Positions 43,083 through 52,898 of a stretch of DNA of 55,638 bases are shown here, in pieces (the stretch's first letter is position 1; each line of letters opens with the position of its first letter). Under the pieces are notes generated by a model. The model was given only the letters and a program-made list of their open reading frames with translations, searched no databases and was not told where the DNA came from. Position numbers and translations under genes: made by a program. Source of the stretch: an uncultured Pelagibacteraceae bacterium (GTDB taxonomy: Bacteria > Pseudomonadota > Alphaproteobacteria > Pelagibacterales > Pelagibacteraceae). The DNA is taken from contig CACNYE010000002.1 in the NCBI GenBank assembly GCA_902624515.1, forward strand, positions 1-55,638. The letters are read 5' to 3'.

Positions 43083-44659
43083 TTAAAACTCAAAAGATAG
43101 CCTTTTATCTTTTTATTATAATTTATTTAGTTGTTGGTATTTATCTGAGTATTACAACTGGGATTACAAGTGACGAGTCTTTTGAGCAAATGAATTGGGA
43201 AGAAAATATTTCTGGAATTATAAGTTTATTTAATTACGGTCATTACGATACTTTTTTAAAGTATTTAGATAAATATCACGGAATTGCATTCCATTACATA
43301 AGTCAACCAATTCAGTTTCTAACATCAAATTATATCTCTGATCTAAATGAGGTCAGTGATTATGGTGGACTTTTAATGTCTAAACATTCCGTAGTTTTTT
43401 TCATTTATTTTGTATCTGGAATATATTTTTACAAATTTATAAACAAAATAACTAATAATTTATCTTTTTCTATTTTATCGACTTCTTTGTACCTTTTATA
43501 TCCATATTTGTTTGGTCATTCTTTTTTCAATATGAAGGATATACCGTTTTTATCAATATGGTTAATCACTTCGTATTATTTTTTGAATATTATTGAAAAT
43601 ATTTATTTAGAAAAAAAAGTTGAATTTAAAAAATTATTTATTGTTTCTTTATTAGCGGCATATCTAATTAGTATCAGAATTTTAGGTGTTTTAATTTTTT
43701 TTCAGGTTTTAGTTTCATTAATTATTCTTTTTAATATCAAAAATATAAAGCTTAAATATTTTATAAAAGATAACTATAAAAATTTTTTGATTTTTTTAAC
43801 ATTATTAATTCTATTTGTTTATTCTATGAATCCCATTTTGTGGTTAAACCCATATGAATTCATTAATTCAATAAATTATATGGGTAATTATTTTAATAAT
43901 ATATGTACTTTAACTTTAGGGGATTGTATGGATTCTTTAAATTTACCCTCAAGTTATTATTTTATATGGTTATTTTTTAAATTGCCAATTTTAATAATTG
44001 CAGGAGTTATAGTTTTTCCATTTGTGGAAAAAAAGATTTTCGAAAATAGTATAAATTCAATTTACTATGGTACTTTTTGTTTTTCAGTTTCAGGAATAAT
44101 TTTTATATTTATTTTATTTAGTGTAAATATTTATGATGAAATAAGGCATATCATGTTTCTTTTACCATTGTTATTTCTCATAGGTTTAACAAATTTATAT
44201 TATTTAAATAAAAAAATTTCTTTTGTTTTAAGTACTTTAACAATAATTTTTTTTACTTTAGAAAATATATCTCTAAACCCTTACCAATATACATGGCTTA
44301 ATTCTTTTGCAAAATTTACAAAAATTCAAAAAAATTTTGAAATTGATTATTGGGGTGTAAGTGGAAAAAATTTGTCACAAAAAATTTCTGAATATGTAAA
44401 AAAAAATAATTTAAGAAATGATATTTGTATTTATGGTGATGAATTTGCAAAAGATTATTTAATCAAACATGGCCTTACTTGTTTTAAAAGATATCAACAG
44501 CTCGATAGTGCAAAAATTAGGCCCGCTTTAGCTTACAAAAATTTGCGTAACGCTAAAAGATCAAATCCTCGCGATTGTAATTTAATTTGGGATGAGACCT
44601 ATAATTATACCTTCACCAGTAAAAAAATTAGTGTTGGGTCAGTTTGGTTATGTAATTAA
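43079..44659 (+). CDS. Membrane glycosyltransferase (GT39/ArnT-like)
   Basis: About 526 residues with about 11 membrane helices and a C-terminal soluble tail. After the first helix comes TTGITSDESFEQMNWEEN with the DE acidic pair expected in the first periplasmic loop of GT-C enzymes. HSFFNMKDIPFLSIW resembles the conserved N-x-K-D-x-P-F segment of polyprenyl-phosphate-dependent transferases. ATG 43079 overlaps the upstream TGA; an ATG five codons earlier (43064) is an alternative. It likely moves a sugar from a lipid carrier to a surface glycan or protein; acceptor unknown. Confidence 0.75.
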   Translation: MIKTQKIAFYLFIIIYLVVGIYLSITTGITSDESFEQMNWEENISGIISLFNYGHYDTFLKYLDKYHGIAFHYISQPIQFLTSNYISDLNEVSDYGGLLMSKHSVVFFIYFVSGIYFYKFINKITNNLSFSILSTSLYLLYPYLFGHSFFNMKDIPFLSIWLITSYYFLNIIENIYLEKKVEFKKLFIVSLLAAYLISIRILGVLIFFQVLVSLIILFNIKNIKLKYFIKDNYKNFLIFLTLLILFVYSMNPILWLNPYEFINSINYMGNYFNNICTLTLGDCMDSLNLPSSYYFIWLFFKLPILIIAGVIVFPFVEKKIFENSINSIYYGTFCFSVSGIIFIFILFSVNIYDEIRHIMFLLPLLFLIGLTNLYYLNKKISFVLSTLTIIFFTLENISLNPYQYTWLNSFAKFTKIQKNFEIDYWGVSGKNLSQKISEYVKKNNLRNDICIYGDEFAKDYLIKHGLTCFKRYQQLDSAKIRPALAYKNLRNAKRSNPRDCNLIWDETYNYTFTSKKISVGSVWLCN

Positions 44660-44675
44660 TTTTATTGTTTGAGAT

Positions 44676-44903
44676 TTAATCAAGTTCTTTATTTTCAGCT
44701 TCAATAAGTTCTTGTTTAATTTTTTTTATAAATCTATTTAAAAGTATTGCATCTTCTTTTGAAAGGTAACGGTCTTTATTGATTGCTTTATTAATCTCAT
44801 CTCTCACTTTATCGACTGTTTCACGCCTTCCTTCTTTCGTAAGAATAGAGTCAGTTTTATCTTTTAATGAAGCAATTATAGATTTATAAATAAAACTTCT
44901 CAT
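44676..44903 (-). CDS. Small helical hypothetical protein
   Basis: 75 residues, no signal or membrane segment, charged and helical (RRETVDKVRDEINKAINKD and LNRFIKKIKQELIEAENKELD). It starts with ATG two bases after the grxD stop and closes the sfsA-to-grxD operon, so it is co-transcribed with Fe-S and purine genes. No domain recognised. The gap to the converging glycosyltransferase stop is 16 bases. Confidence 0.65.
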   Translation of the reverse strand: MRSFIYKSIIASLKDKTDSILTKEGRRETVDKVRDEINKAINKDRYLSKEDAILLNRFIKKIKQELIEAENKELD

Positions 44904-44905
44904 AA

Positions 44906-45238
44906 TTATTTTTTGAAAGCTATACTTTTATCAGATAAAATTTTTTTTAATTCACCTGTCTCATACATTTCCTTGACAATGTCACATCCACCAATAAATT
45001 CTTTTTTTATATATAATTGAGGTATAGTAGGCCAATCACTAAAAATTTTTATACCTTCTCTTAGTGATTGATTTTCTAAAACATTAACACCTTCAAAATT
45101 TACTTCTAAAATTTTAAGCATATTCGAGACTGCCATTGAGAATCCACATTGAGGTGCATCAGGAGTTCCTTTCATAAACAAACATACTTCATTTTTGTCT
45201 ATGTAATCTTGAATTAAATTCTTAATATTATCATCCAT
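44906..45238 (-). CDS. grxD: Monothiol glutaredoxin (Grx4/GrxD type)
   Basis: 110 residues. CGFS active site (31-34) after FMKGTPDAPQ, and WPTIPQLYIKKEFIGGCDIVKEMYE, the glutathione and BolA-binding parts. CGFS glutaredoxins carry a glutathione-ligated [2Fe-2S] cluster and work with BolA in cluster trafficking. The bolA gene lies immediately upstream with a TAATG overlap, in line with that partnership. Confidence 0.95.
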   Translation of the reverse strand: MDDNIKNLIQDYIDKNEVCLFMKGTPDAPQCGFSMAVSNMLKILEVNFEGVNVLENQSLREGIKIFSDWPTIPQLYIKKEFIGGCDIVKEMYETGELKKILSDKSIAFKK

Positions 45239-45468
45239 TATTGTTCCTTTGTTTTTATTGCTAAAGCATGTAATTCATTTCCCATCTTACCTTTTAAAGA
45301 ATTATATACCATCTTATGTTGTTCAATTTTACTTTTTCCAGAAAATTTTGATGATGTGATGGTTGCTGAATAATGATTTCCATCTCCTGCCAAATCCTGA
45401 ATTTCAACTAAAGCGTCAGGTAATGCCTCTTTAATATATCTTTCAATTTCTTTTAGGTCCATTGCCAT
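45238..45468 (-). CDS. BolA-family protein
   Basis: 76 residues with the class II KH-like BolA fold: LKEIERYIKEALPDALVEIQDLAGDGNHYSATITS, then FSGKSKIEQHKMVYNSL with the conserved His, and MGNELHALAIKT at the end. The short loop after GDGNHY resembles the BolA2/YrbA (IbaG) type. It partners the adjacent CGFS glutaredoxin. A second ATG two codons later (45462) could be the true start. Confidence 0.92.
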   Translation of the reverse strand: MAMDLKEIERYIKEALPDALVEIQDLAGDGNHYSATITSSKFSGKSKIEQHKMVYNSLKGKMGNELHALAIKTKEQ

Positions 45469-45470
45469 AA

Positions 45471-47660
45471 TTAAATCATATATTTTTTAAGCCAATTAGT
45501 ATTATATGATTTTAATTCGTCAATTGTAACTTTTGTCTTTCGATTTAAAACTAGATCTTTATCAATTATCTCGCCAATTTCATCATGATGTACAGAATTT
45601 TTATCAAGAATGTTGATAACTTTTTTTAAATCTTTAGGATTTACTTCAACAATGTATCTCCCTTGATCTTCAGAAAAAAAATATTCAATTTCACTCATCA
45701 AAAATTTAGGTTTTTTAAATTCAAAACCTTTATTACCTTTAATACACATTTTACAAATTGCGGTAAGAATTCCACCTAGAGAAATATCATGAGCACTTTT
45801 AACGAAGTCATTCTTAATTAATTGAAGTAAAGTTTCACCATTATTTTTTTCATTAAAAAGATTTATTTCAGGTGGTGGGCCATTTTTTTCATCTAATATA
45901 GATCTTGAAAATAGACTTTGATCCATATGACCTTCAGTTTTACCAATTATCAAAATTAAGTTATTAACTTCTTTAAAATCCATAGTAACCATTTTTGAAT
46001 AATCTTTAATTAATCCGACTCCCCCGATAGATGGTGTTGGTTTAATTCCAACTTCTTTCGTTTGATTATAAAAAGATACATTTCCTGAAACGACGGGAAA
46101 ATTTAAATATTTAGATGCTTCCCCAATCCCTTGAACACACTCAACAAATTCACCCATGTTATCTTCATTTTCAGGGCTTCCAAAATTTAAACAATTAGTT
46201 ATAGCTATTGGAGTTGCTCCAACAGAAATCAAGTTTCTCCAACTTTCGCAAACAACTTGTTTTCCGCCTGATAGAGGATGAGCCCAACAATATACCGCAG
46301 ATGAGTCAACTGTTGCAGCAACAGCTTTGTTAGTGCCATGAACTCTTACTACTCCTGAGTCACCACCAGGTTTTTGAATTGTATCACCCATTACGGTATG
46401 ATCGTATTGTTGCCAAATCCATTCTTTACTACATACATTTGGATTGGATAAAATTTTTCTTAAAACATCTTTTATTTTTAATTTAGTAAAATTTTCTTTT
46501 ATAATTTTATTTTTTTTAGGAAGTTTTGTTTTTTTCCATTTTCGATCATACATTGGAGAATTTTCAACTAGAGTATTTACAGGAATATTAGCCACTTGTT
46601 TATTTTTATTGTATAACTCAATATTTTTTGAATTGGTTGTTTTTCCTATGACAGCAAAATCTAAATTCCATTTATCAAATATTTTTTTTGCTTGATCTTC
46701 TTTTCCATTTTCTAAAATGATAAGCATTCTCTCTTGACTCTCTGAAAGCATAATTTCATAAGGTGTCATTTTATTTTCTCGGCAAGGTACTTTATCTAAA
46801 TTTATTTCAATTCCTAAGTTACCTTTAGATGCCATTTCAATACTTGAAGAAGTGAGGCCTGCGGCCCCCATGTCTTGAATTGCAATAATTGAATCACCCG
46901 CCATTAGTTCTAAACAAGCTTCTAGAAGAAGTTTTTCTGTAAAAGGATCACCAACTTGAACTGTAGGTTTTTTTTCCTCAATTTTTTCATCAAAACTTGC
47001 TGAAGCCATACTTGCTCCATGAATTCCATCTCTCCCAGTTTTAGAACCTACATAAATTACAGGTTTGTTTAAACCTGCGGCTTTGGAATAAAATATTTTA
47101 TTTTTCTTGACCAAACCTAATGTCATGGCATTTACTAAAATATTTCCATTATAAGAACTATCAAAAGATGTTTGACCACCAATAGTTGGAACACCCATAC
47201 AATTTCCATATCCTCCAATTCCATGAACCACACCTCTTAATAAATTTTTAGTTTTTTTATTTTGTGGTGAACCAAAATGAATTGAATTTAAATTTGCAAT
47301 AGGTCTTGCACCCATTGTAAAAACATCTCTCATTATACCACCAACACCAGTTGCTGCACCTTGATAAGGCTCAATAAAAGATGGATGATTATGGCTTTCA
47401 ATTTTAAAAACAATCGCATCTCCGTCTTCAATATCAATTACACCAGCATTTTCTCCAGGTCCTTGAATTACCTTTTTTCCAGTTGTTGGTAATTTTTTTA
47501 AATGCAGCCTTGAAGATTTATAAGAGCAATGCTCATTCCACATTGCTGAAAATATTCCAAGTTCGGTAATATTTGGTGTCCTTTTAAGTAGCTCACAGAT
47601 TTTTTTATACTCATCTTTTTTTAGACCATGGTCTATTGCAGTTTGTTCATTAACTTCCAT
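45471..47660 (-). CDS. purL: Phosphoribosylformylglycinamidine synthase subunit PurL
   Basis: 729 residues, the small-PurL form lacking fused glutaminase. It has the ATP-grasp-like AIRS/PurM fold twice: [27 protein letters not shown] (about 89-115), [22 protein letters not shown] and the second-half [11 protein letters not shown]. It forms a complex with PurS and PurQ, encoded just upstream, to make FGAM from FGAR, ATP and glutamine. Start overlaps the purQ stop by one base. Confidence 0.95.
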   Translation of the reverse strand: MEVNEQTAIDHGLKKDEYKKICELLKRTPNITELGIFSAMWNEHCSYKSSRLHLKKLPTTGKKVIQGPGENAGVIDIEDGDAIVFKIESHNHPSFIEPYQGAATGVGGIMRDVFTMGARPIANLNSIHFGSPQNKKTKNLLRGVVHGIGGYGNCMGVPTIGGQTSFDSSYNGNILVNAMTLGLVKKNKIFYSKAAGLNKPVIYVGSKTGRDGIHGASMASASFDEKIEEKKPTVQVGDPFTEKLLLEACLELMAGDSIIAIQDMGAAGLTSSSIEMASKGNLGIEINLDKVPCRENKMTPYEIMLSESQERMLIILENGKEDQAKKIFDKWNLDFAVIGKTTNSKNIELYNKNKQVANIPVNTLVENSPMYDRKWKKTKLPKKNKIIKENFTKLKIKDVLRKILSNPNVCSKEWIWQQYDHTVMGDTIQKPGGDSGVVRVHGTNKAVAATVDSSAVYCWAHPLSGGKQVVCESWRNLISVGATPIAITNCLNFGSPENEDNMGEFVECVQGIGEASKYLNFPVVSGNVSFYNQTKEVGIKPTPSIGGVGLIKDYSKMVTMDFKEVNNLILIIGKTEGHMDQSLFSRSILDEKNGPPPEINLFNEKNNGETLLQLIKNDFVKSAHDISLGGILTAICKMCIKGNKGFEFKKPKFLMSEIEYFFSEDQGRYIVEVNPKDLKKVINILDKNSVHHDEIGEIIDKDLVLNRKTKVTIDELKSYNTNWLKKYMI

Positions 47661-48343
47661 TATTTAATATTATTAATTAGATTTTTAAAAAATAATGATC
47701 CATCATCCCCAGACAAACTTTTATCAATCATTCTCTCAGGATGAGGCATCATACCTAAGACATTTTTTTCTTTATTAAAAATACCTGCAATATTATTTAA
47801 TGAACCATTTGGGTTAAATATTTCTTCTGTTTTACCATCATTATTACAATAATATATAGCAACCTGGTTGTTATCCTCAATTTCTTTAAGTTGATCACTG
47901 GTGCAAAAATAATTCCCTTCATTATGAGCAATATGAAATTCAAATACCTCTTTATCCAAATTTTTAAAATAAGGGTTATCTTTATTATCAATTTTCACAA
48001 AAATATTTTTACAAATGAATTCTAGATACTTGTTTCTTAGCAAAACTCCTGGAACTAAGCCTGTTTCAACTAATATTTGAAAACCATTACAAATTCCCAT
48101 AACTAAGCCACCTGATTTGGCAAAAGTTATAACAGACTCCATTATTTTTGATTTTGCAGCCACGCTTCCACATCTAAGGTAATCTCCATAGGAAAAACCA
48201 CCTGGTAAAATCACTAAATCACTCTTAGGTAATTCCTTTTCGTCATGCCAAACCATTTTATTTTTAAATCCAAATTTTTTTAAGGCAACATCCATATCTC
48301 TATCACAATTTGAACCAGGAAAGGTAATTACAGATGATTTCAT
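47660..48343 (-). CDS. purQ: Phosphoribosylformylglycinamidine synthase subunit PurQ
   Basis: 227 residues, class I glutamine amidotransferase. The nucleophile Cys is in GICNGFQIL (about 83-91); [12 protein letters not shown] precedes it, and the His/Glu pair is in MMPHPERM. It delivers ammonia to PurL. It lies between purL and purS with very short gaps. Confidence 0.95.
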   Translation of the reverse strand: MKSSVITFPGSNCDRDMDVALKKFGFKNKMVWHDEKELPKSDLVILPGGFSYGDYLRCGSVAAKSKIMESVITFAKSGGLVMGICNGFQILVETGLVPGVLLRNKYLEFICKNIFVKIDNKDNPYFKNLDKEVFEFHIAHNEGNYFCTSDQLKEIEDNNQVAIYYCNNDGKTEEIFNPNGSLNNIAGIFNKEKNVLGMMPHPERMIDKSLSGDDGSLFFKNLINNIK

Positions 48344-48346
48344 TAA

Positions 48347-48589
48347 TTATTGTGTTTCAATAATTTTGTAGTTCTCAATAACAAGATTAGCTAAAAGTTT
48401 TTTACACATGTCTTCTACAATTACTTTAGCTTTCGATGGATCATTTTCTTTTACATTTATTTCAAAATATTTTCCTTGTCTAACTTCATTGATATTTTTA
48501 AAACCCATACCATCTAAAGTTTGATGAATAACTTTTCCTTGTGGATCTAAAACATCCTTTTTAAGAGTTATAATTGCTGAAACTTTCAT
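48347..48589 (-). CDS. purS: Phosphoribosylformylglycinamidine synthase subunit PurS
   Basis: 80 residues: KVSAIITLKKDVLDPQGKVIHQTLDGMGF, NEVRQGKYFEI and CKKLLANLVIENYKI, the complete PurS family pattern. It links PurQ to PurL. Its ATG follows the purC stop directly. Its presence shows the three-subunit enzyme rather than the fused gammaproteobacterial form. Confidence 0.95.
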   Translation of the reverse strand: MKVSAIITLKKDVLDPQGKVIHQTLDGMGFKNINEVRQGKYFEINVKENDPSKAKVIVEDMCKKLLANLVIENYKIIETQ

Positions 48590-49372
48590 TTATTTTTTTT
48601 TTTTTACTGAAGATAATTTTGTAACATTTACTGCAGTAACATTTGATTGTTCGTGTAAAATTCCCAATCTTTTAGCTACTTCAGTATAGGCTGGAATTAA
48701 ATCTCCTAAATCTTTTCTAAATCTATCTTTGTCCAATTTTTTTTCTGTAATGGAATCCCATAATCTGCAAGTATCAGGACTTATTTCATCAGCTAAAATG
48801 ATTTCACTTTTATTACTTTCATTAGTAAAACCAAATTCAACTTTAAAATCGACAAGTTTTATACCTACACCTCTAAACATTCCTAAAAGAAAATCATTTA
48901 AACGTTTTAGATTACCATCAACTAAATCTAATTGAGCTTTACTTAACCAATTAAAAGTTATTATGTGCTCTTTACTTATTATTGGATCACCAAGTTTATC
49001 ATCCTTAAGACAATACTCAATCAGAGGACGTTCTAATACAGTTCCATCTTCAATACCTAATCTTTTTGTTAATGAACCTGTTGCAATGTTTCTTACAATA
49101 AATTCTATTGGGATAATATCTACAAGTTTTACTAATTGTTCTCTCATATTAAGTCTTTTAACTAAATGATTTTTAATTCCTACTTGGGATAAATTTGAAA
49201 GAATATGTTCAGAAATTCTATTATTTATAACACCTTTACCCTCTATGTTACTTTTTTTCAGATTATTAAAAGCCGTCGCATCATCTTTAAAATATTGAAT
49301 AACTAAATTTTTATCTGGTGTAGCATAAATTATTTTTGCTTTACCCTCATAAAGTTTTTTTCCTTTTTTCAT
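48590..49372 (-). CDS. purC: Phosphoribosylaminoimidazole-succinocarboxamide (SAICAR) synthase
   Basis: 260 residues. KGKKLYEGKAKIIYAT (2-17) is the ATP-binding start; FIVRNIATGSLTKRLGIEDG, LVDFKVEFGF and ADEISPDTCRLWD are family signatures. It joins aspartate to CAIR. The Lys-rich tail (LSSVKKKK) is short. Start overlaps the purB stop by one base. Confidence 0.95.
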   Translation of the reverse strand: MKKGKKLYEGKAKIIYATPDKNLVIQYFKDDATAFNNLKKSNIEGKGVINNRISEHILSNLSQVGIKNHLVKRLNMREQLVKLVDIIPIEFIVRNIATGSLTKRLGIEDGTVLERPLIEYCLKDDKLGDPIISKEHIITFNWLSKAQLDLVDGNLKRLNDFLLGMFRGVGIKLVDFKVEFGFTNESNKSEIILADEISPDTCRLWDSITEKKLDKDRFRKDLGDLIPAYTEVAKRLGILHEQSNVTAVNVTKLSSVKKKK

Positions 49373-50664
49373 TATTTAAATACCCGTCTATAAATTAAAT
49401 TTACATTTTTAAAATGTTTTGAATAATTAAAAATAGATCTTAATTTTTTTAGTGAAATTTTACTCATGATAAATTTATCTTTCATTACAATATTAATTAA
49501 ATCCACATCTTCAGCAAAACATTTTTTTGCATAATTTTGAACCATCTTATAAGATTTTTCTCTACTCAACCCTGATTTTGTCAACTCTAACATTAGTTCT
49601 TGAGAAAAAATTAGACCTTTAGTTAAATTTAAATTGCTCAACATTTTTTTGGGATAAATAATCATGTTATCTAAAATATTTGCCAATCTCGTTAAAGCAA
49701 AGTCTATAGTTATATTTGCATCAGGCCCTATACTTCTTTCAACACTTGAATGAGAAATATCTCTTTCATGCCATAAAGCTATGTTTTCAAGAGCTGGTAT
49801 AACTGAACCTCTTACTACTCTAGCTAAACCTGTCAGATTTTCGCTTAATATTGGATTTTTCTTATGCGGCATAGCTGAAGAACCTTTTTGATTTTTTGAG
49901 AAATATTCTTGCAACTCGTATACTTCTGTTCTTTGAAGATGTCTAATTTCAATTGCTATTCTTTCTAATGTTCCAGCTATAATACCAAGAACTGAAAAAT
50001 AAAATGCATGTCGATCTCTTGGAATTACTTGTGTTGAAATAGGTTCAATTTTGAGATTTAATTTTTTGGCAACATGTTTTTCAACATTAGGATTAATGTT
50101 TGCAAAAGTTCCTACAGCACCTGAAATTGCACACGTTGACACTTCATCAATTGCTTCAACTAATCTTTTTCTGTTTCTTTTAAATTCTTCATAGAAGGAA
50201 GCTAATTTTAATCCAAATGTAATTGGTTCAGCATGAATACCATGACTTCTGCCCATACAAGGTGTAAACTTATATTTTTTTGCTTGTTTTTTTAATACTT
50301 TTAAAATTTGATCTATATCTTTAAGTATTATTTTACCTGATTGAACTAATTGTAAGTTGAAGCTTGTATCTAAAACATCAGACGATGTCATACCTTGATG
50401 AAGGTATCTAGCTTTCAAACCAGCTTTTTCAGTTATAGATGTTAGAAAAGCTATCACATCATGTTTAACTTGACTTTCTATTTGATGAATTCTTTTAACA
50501 TTAATTTTTGCTTTTTTTTTAACTATAGACGAAACACCTCTTGGAATTTGACCAAGTTTTTCCATTGCTTCAGCTGCAGCTATTTCAACCTGAAGCCAAA
50601 TTTTATATTTGTTTTCTTCTGACCAAATATCAGTGAGTTCTTTACGAGAGTATCTTTTTATCAT
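49372..50664 (-). CDS. purB: Adenylosuccinate lyase
   Basis: 430 residues of the fumarase/aspartase superfamily. The signature SSAMPHKKNPILSEN (about 263-277) with catalytic Ser loop is intact, as are HQGMTSSDVLDT and GRSHGIHAEP (catalytic His). It acts twice in purine synthesis, on SAICAR and on adenylosuccinate. It sits between map and purC, each overlapping by one base. Confidence 0.95.
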   Translation of the reverse strand: MIKRYSRKELTDIWSEENKYKIWLQVEIAAAEAMEKLGQIPRGVSSIVKKKAKINVKRIHQIESQVKHDVIAFLTSITEKAGLKARYLHQGMTSSDVLDTSFNLQLVQSGKIILKDIDQILKVLKKQAKKYKFTPCMGRSHGIHAEPITFGLKLASFYEEFKRNRKRLVEAIDEVSTCAISGAVGTFANINPNVEKHVAKKLNLKIEPISTQVIPRDRHAFYFSVLGIIAGTLERIAIEIRHLQRTEVYELQEYFSKNQKGSSAMPHKKNPILSENLTGLARVVRGSVIPALENIALWHERDISHSSVERSIGPDANITIDFALTRLANILDNMIIYPKKMLSNLNLTKGLIFSQELMLELTKSGLSREKSYKMVQNYAKKCFAEDVDLINIVMKDKFIMSKISLKKLRSIFNYSKHFKNVNLIYRRVFK

Positions 50665-51437
50665 TAATTGTAAGGTGGCTTAGAATATCCTTTAGCAGAT
50701 TCTGTAAAAATTTCATAACCATTTTCAGTAATTCCTAATGTATGTTCAAATTGTGCTGATAAAGATTTATCTTTTGTTACAGCAGTCCAACCATCATTAA
50801 GTATTTTTACATCAAATTTACCTGCATTGATCATTGGTTCAATTGTAAAAGTCATACCAGGTTTAAGTTCTATCCCAGTATTTTTACTTCCATAATGTAG
50901 TATATTAGGTGGTTCATGAAAAGTTTTACTAATTCCATGTCCGCAAAAATCTTTAACAACAGAAAATCCTCTTTCTTCTACATATGATTGGATTTCATAA
51001 CCAATATCGCCAAGTTTTATACCGGGTTTTAATATTTGAATTGCTTTCATCATAGACTCATATGTTGTATTAATTAAATTATTTAATTTTACAGAAGTTT
51101 TACCTATACAAAACATTCTACTCGTGTCTCCATAATGTTCATTTATTATTGCAGTTATATCTACATTAAGTGCGTCACCATCTTCTAAAATTCTATCCTT
51201 AGAAGGAATTCCATGGCATACAACATGATTTAGTGACGTACATAAAGATTTCTTAAACCCTCTATAGTAAAGCGGGGCAGAATAACCTCCATTATCTCGA
51301 ATAAATTCATAACCGAGTTTGTCTATATGATTAGTTGATACACCTTCTTTAATGTTATCGGTTAACATATCTAAAGTTTGAGCAGCAAGCTTGCCGGCTA
51401 TTCTCATCTTTTCAAACTTTTCAGAATAATCACTCAT
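50664..51437 (-). CDS. map: Methionine aminopeptidase (type I)
   Basis: 257 residues. The five metal ligands are present in LNVDITAIINEHYGDTSRMF (two Asp), GHGISKTFHEPP (His), FTIEPMI (Glu) and SAQFEHTLGIT (Glu). VCHGIPSKD carries the substrate His. It removes the initiator Met from new proteins. No N-terminal SH3-type extension, as usual for type Ia. Overlaps the sfsA 3' end by eight bases. Confidence 0.95.
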   Translation of the reverse strand: MSDYSEKFEKMRIAGKLAAQTLDMLTDNIKEGVSTNHIDKLGYEFIRDNGGYSAPLYYRGFKKSLCTSLNHVVCHGIPSKDRILEDGDALNVDITAIINEHYGDTSRMFCIGKTSVKLNNLINTTYESMMKAIQILKPGIKLGDIGYEIQSYVEERGFSVVKDFCGHGISKTFHEPPNILHYGSKNTGIELKPGMTFTIEPMINAGKFDVKILNDGWTAVTKDKSLSAQFEHTLGITENGYEIFTESAKGYSKPPYN

Positions 51438-52128
51438 TTATAATTTTTAGTTTTTTTTCTATAAAAATCTTTTTTGGATTTATATAACACCTATAAGCTA
51501 AAAAATTAACACCTGCTTTTTTTGCAATAAGATAATTCTTATAATAATCAGCATCTATATCTTTTGCTATCTTAAAGTTTTCCATATTCTGTATTTGAAT
51601 TAGAAAAATTAAATAAGATTTATAACCTTTTTTGATGGCATCAACTAGGGTAAGTAGATGTTTTGATCCTCTTGAAGTTATGGCATCAGGAAATTCAGCA
51701 GTTTCTTTATCTCTAAAAAGAGTAACATTTTTAACTTCAACAAAACTTTTTTTCTTATTTTGTTCTATTATAAAATCAAATCTAGTTTCTTTATTAAAAA
51801 AAACTTCCGGTTTGATGTTTTTACTATTTTTTAATTCTTTAATAAGATTATTGGACAGAGCGTGGTATACAATTTTATTAGCTAAATGAGTATTAACACC
51901 CACTAGATTTTTTTTTGCTTTGATAATTTCAAGAGTATATTTAAGCTTTCTTTTAGGATCATCATTCTTTAGAAGATAAACTTCATTACCTTCATCCAAC
52001 AATCCTTTCATTGACCCTGTATTAGGGCAATGAGCTGTAACTTTTTGTTTATTCAATTTAACGTCTACAAAAAATCGCTTATATCTTTTGATTAATTTGC
52101 CTTTTATTAAAGACTTGGTAAATTCCAT
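51430..52128 (-). CDS. sfsA: SfsA family DNA/RNA nuclease-like protein
   Basis: About 232 residues from MEFTKSLIKGKLIKRYKRFFVDV; an in-frame ATG five codons earlier (52143) exists but the family usually starts here. The conserved HCPNTGSMKGLL, PNTG region and VEVKNVTLFRDKETAEFPDAITSRGSKH (catalytic PD-ExK-type motif) are present. SfsA was named for sugar fermentation stimulation; nuclease activity is known for E. coli SfsA and others. It begins the map-pur-bolA operon. Confidence 0.9.
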   Translation of the reverse strand: MEFTKSLIKGKLIKRYKRFFVDVKLNKQKVTAHCPNTGSMKGLLDEGNEVYLLKNDDPKRKLKYTLEIIKAKKNLVGVNTHLANKIVYHALSNNLIKELKNSKNIKPEVFFNKETRFDFIIEQNKKKSFVEVKNVTLFRDKETAEFPDAITSRGSKHLLTLVDAIKKGYKSYLIFLIQIQNMENFKIAKDIDADYYKNYLIAKKAGVNFLAYRCYINPKKIFIEKKLKIINE

Positions 52129-52148
52129 TTTCAAATTATACATATAAA

Positions 52149-52898
52149 ATGATTAAAAACATAAAAGTAAATGCCGCTATATTGATAATTGGTAATGAAA
52201 TTCTTTCTGGTAGAACTCAAGATACCAATACTAGTACTTTAGCTACCTGGTTAAATTCTCTTGGTGTTAAAGTTAACGAAGTAAGAGTTGTTCCCGATGA
52301 TGAAAAAATTATTATTGATACTCTCAATCTATTAAGAAAGACTTATAATTATGTTTTTACGACTGGTGGAATAGGGCCTACACATGATGATATTACCGCA
52401 GAGTCTGTTTCAAAAGCTTTCAATCGAAAGTATCAAATACATAAAGAAGCTTTTAAATTATTAGAAGCTTATTATAAGCCAGGCGAATTTAATGAAGGTC
52501 GGCAAAAAATGGTATGGATGCCTGAAGGAGCTGAACTAATTTTAAATCCTACAAGTGGTGCCCCAGGTTTTAATGTTGATAATGTATTTTGTTTACCAGG
52601 AGTTCCTTCAATTTTAAAATCAATGTTAGGTGGCTTAAAAAACAAAATAGTAGGGGGTGAGCCAATTTTAAGTCACACTATTAGTTTGAGAACAGTAGAA
52701 AGTGAAATTGCAAATTCTTTAACTAAAGTTCAAAAGCAAAACAAAGATGTTGAAATAGGTAGTTACCCTTTTTTTCATGCAGGCAAACTTGGTGTTTCAA
52801 TAGTTATCCGTTCAGAAAATCAATCTAAAATTGATAAGTGCAACTCACAAATTTTAGAATTTATTAATGAAAAAAAAATAGAACTAGTAGAAAGATAA
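52149..52898 (+). CDS. CinA-like molybdopterin-binding domain protein
   Basis: 249 residues matching only the N-terminal MoCF-biosynthesis-like domain of CinA/PncC proteins. ILIIGNEILSGRTQDTNTS (about 12-30), TTGGIGPTHDDIT (about 70-82) and FCLPGVPSILKSM are clear. The C-terminal NMN deamidase domain is absent. Such short forms are common in alphaproteobacteria and may act on ADP-ribose or molybdopterin-like nucleotides. Divergent from sfsA with about 20 bases between starts, and adjacent to the next gene. Confidence 0.87.
   Translation: MIKNIKVNAAILIIGNEILSGRTQDTNTSTLATWLNSLGVKVNEVRVVPDDEKIIIDTLNLLRKTYNYVFTTGGIGPTHDDITAESVSKAFNRKYQIHKEAFKLLEAYYKPGEFNEGRQKMVWMPEGAELILNPTSGAPGFNVDNVFCLPGVPSILKSMLGGLKNKIVGGEPILSHTISLRTVESEIANSLTKVQKQNKDVEIGSYPFFHAGKLGVSIVIRSENQSKIDKCNSQILEFINEKKIELVER

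Noticed and set aside
46444-46695. Plus-strand hydrophobic open frame inside purL
   Set aside because: Lies wholly opposite conserved purL coding sequence and has no ribosome site or own neighbours.
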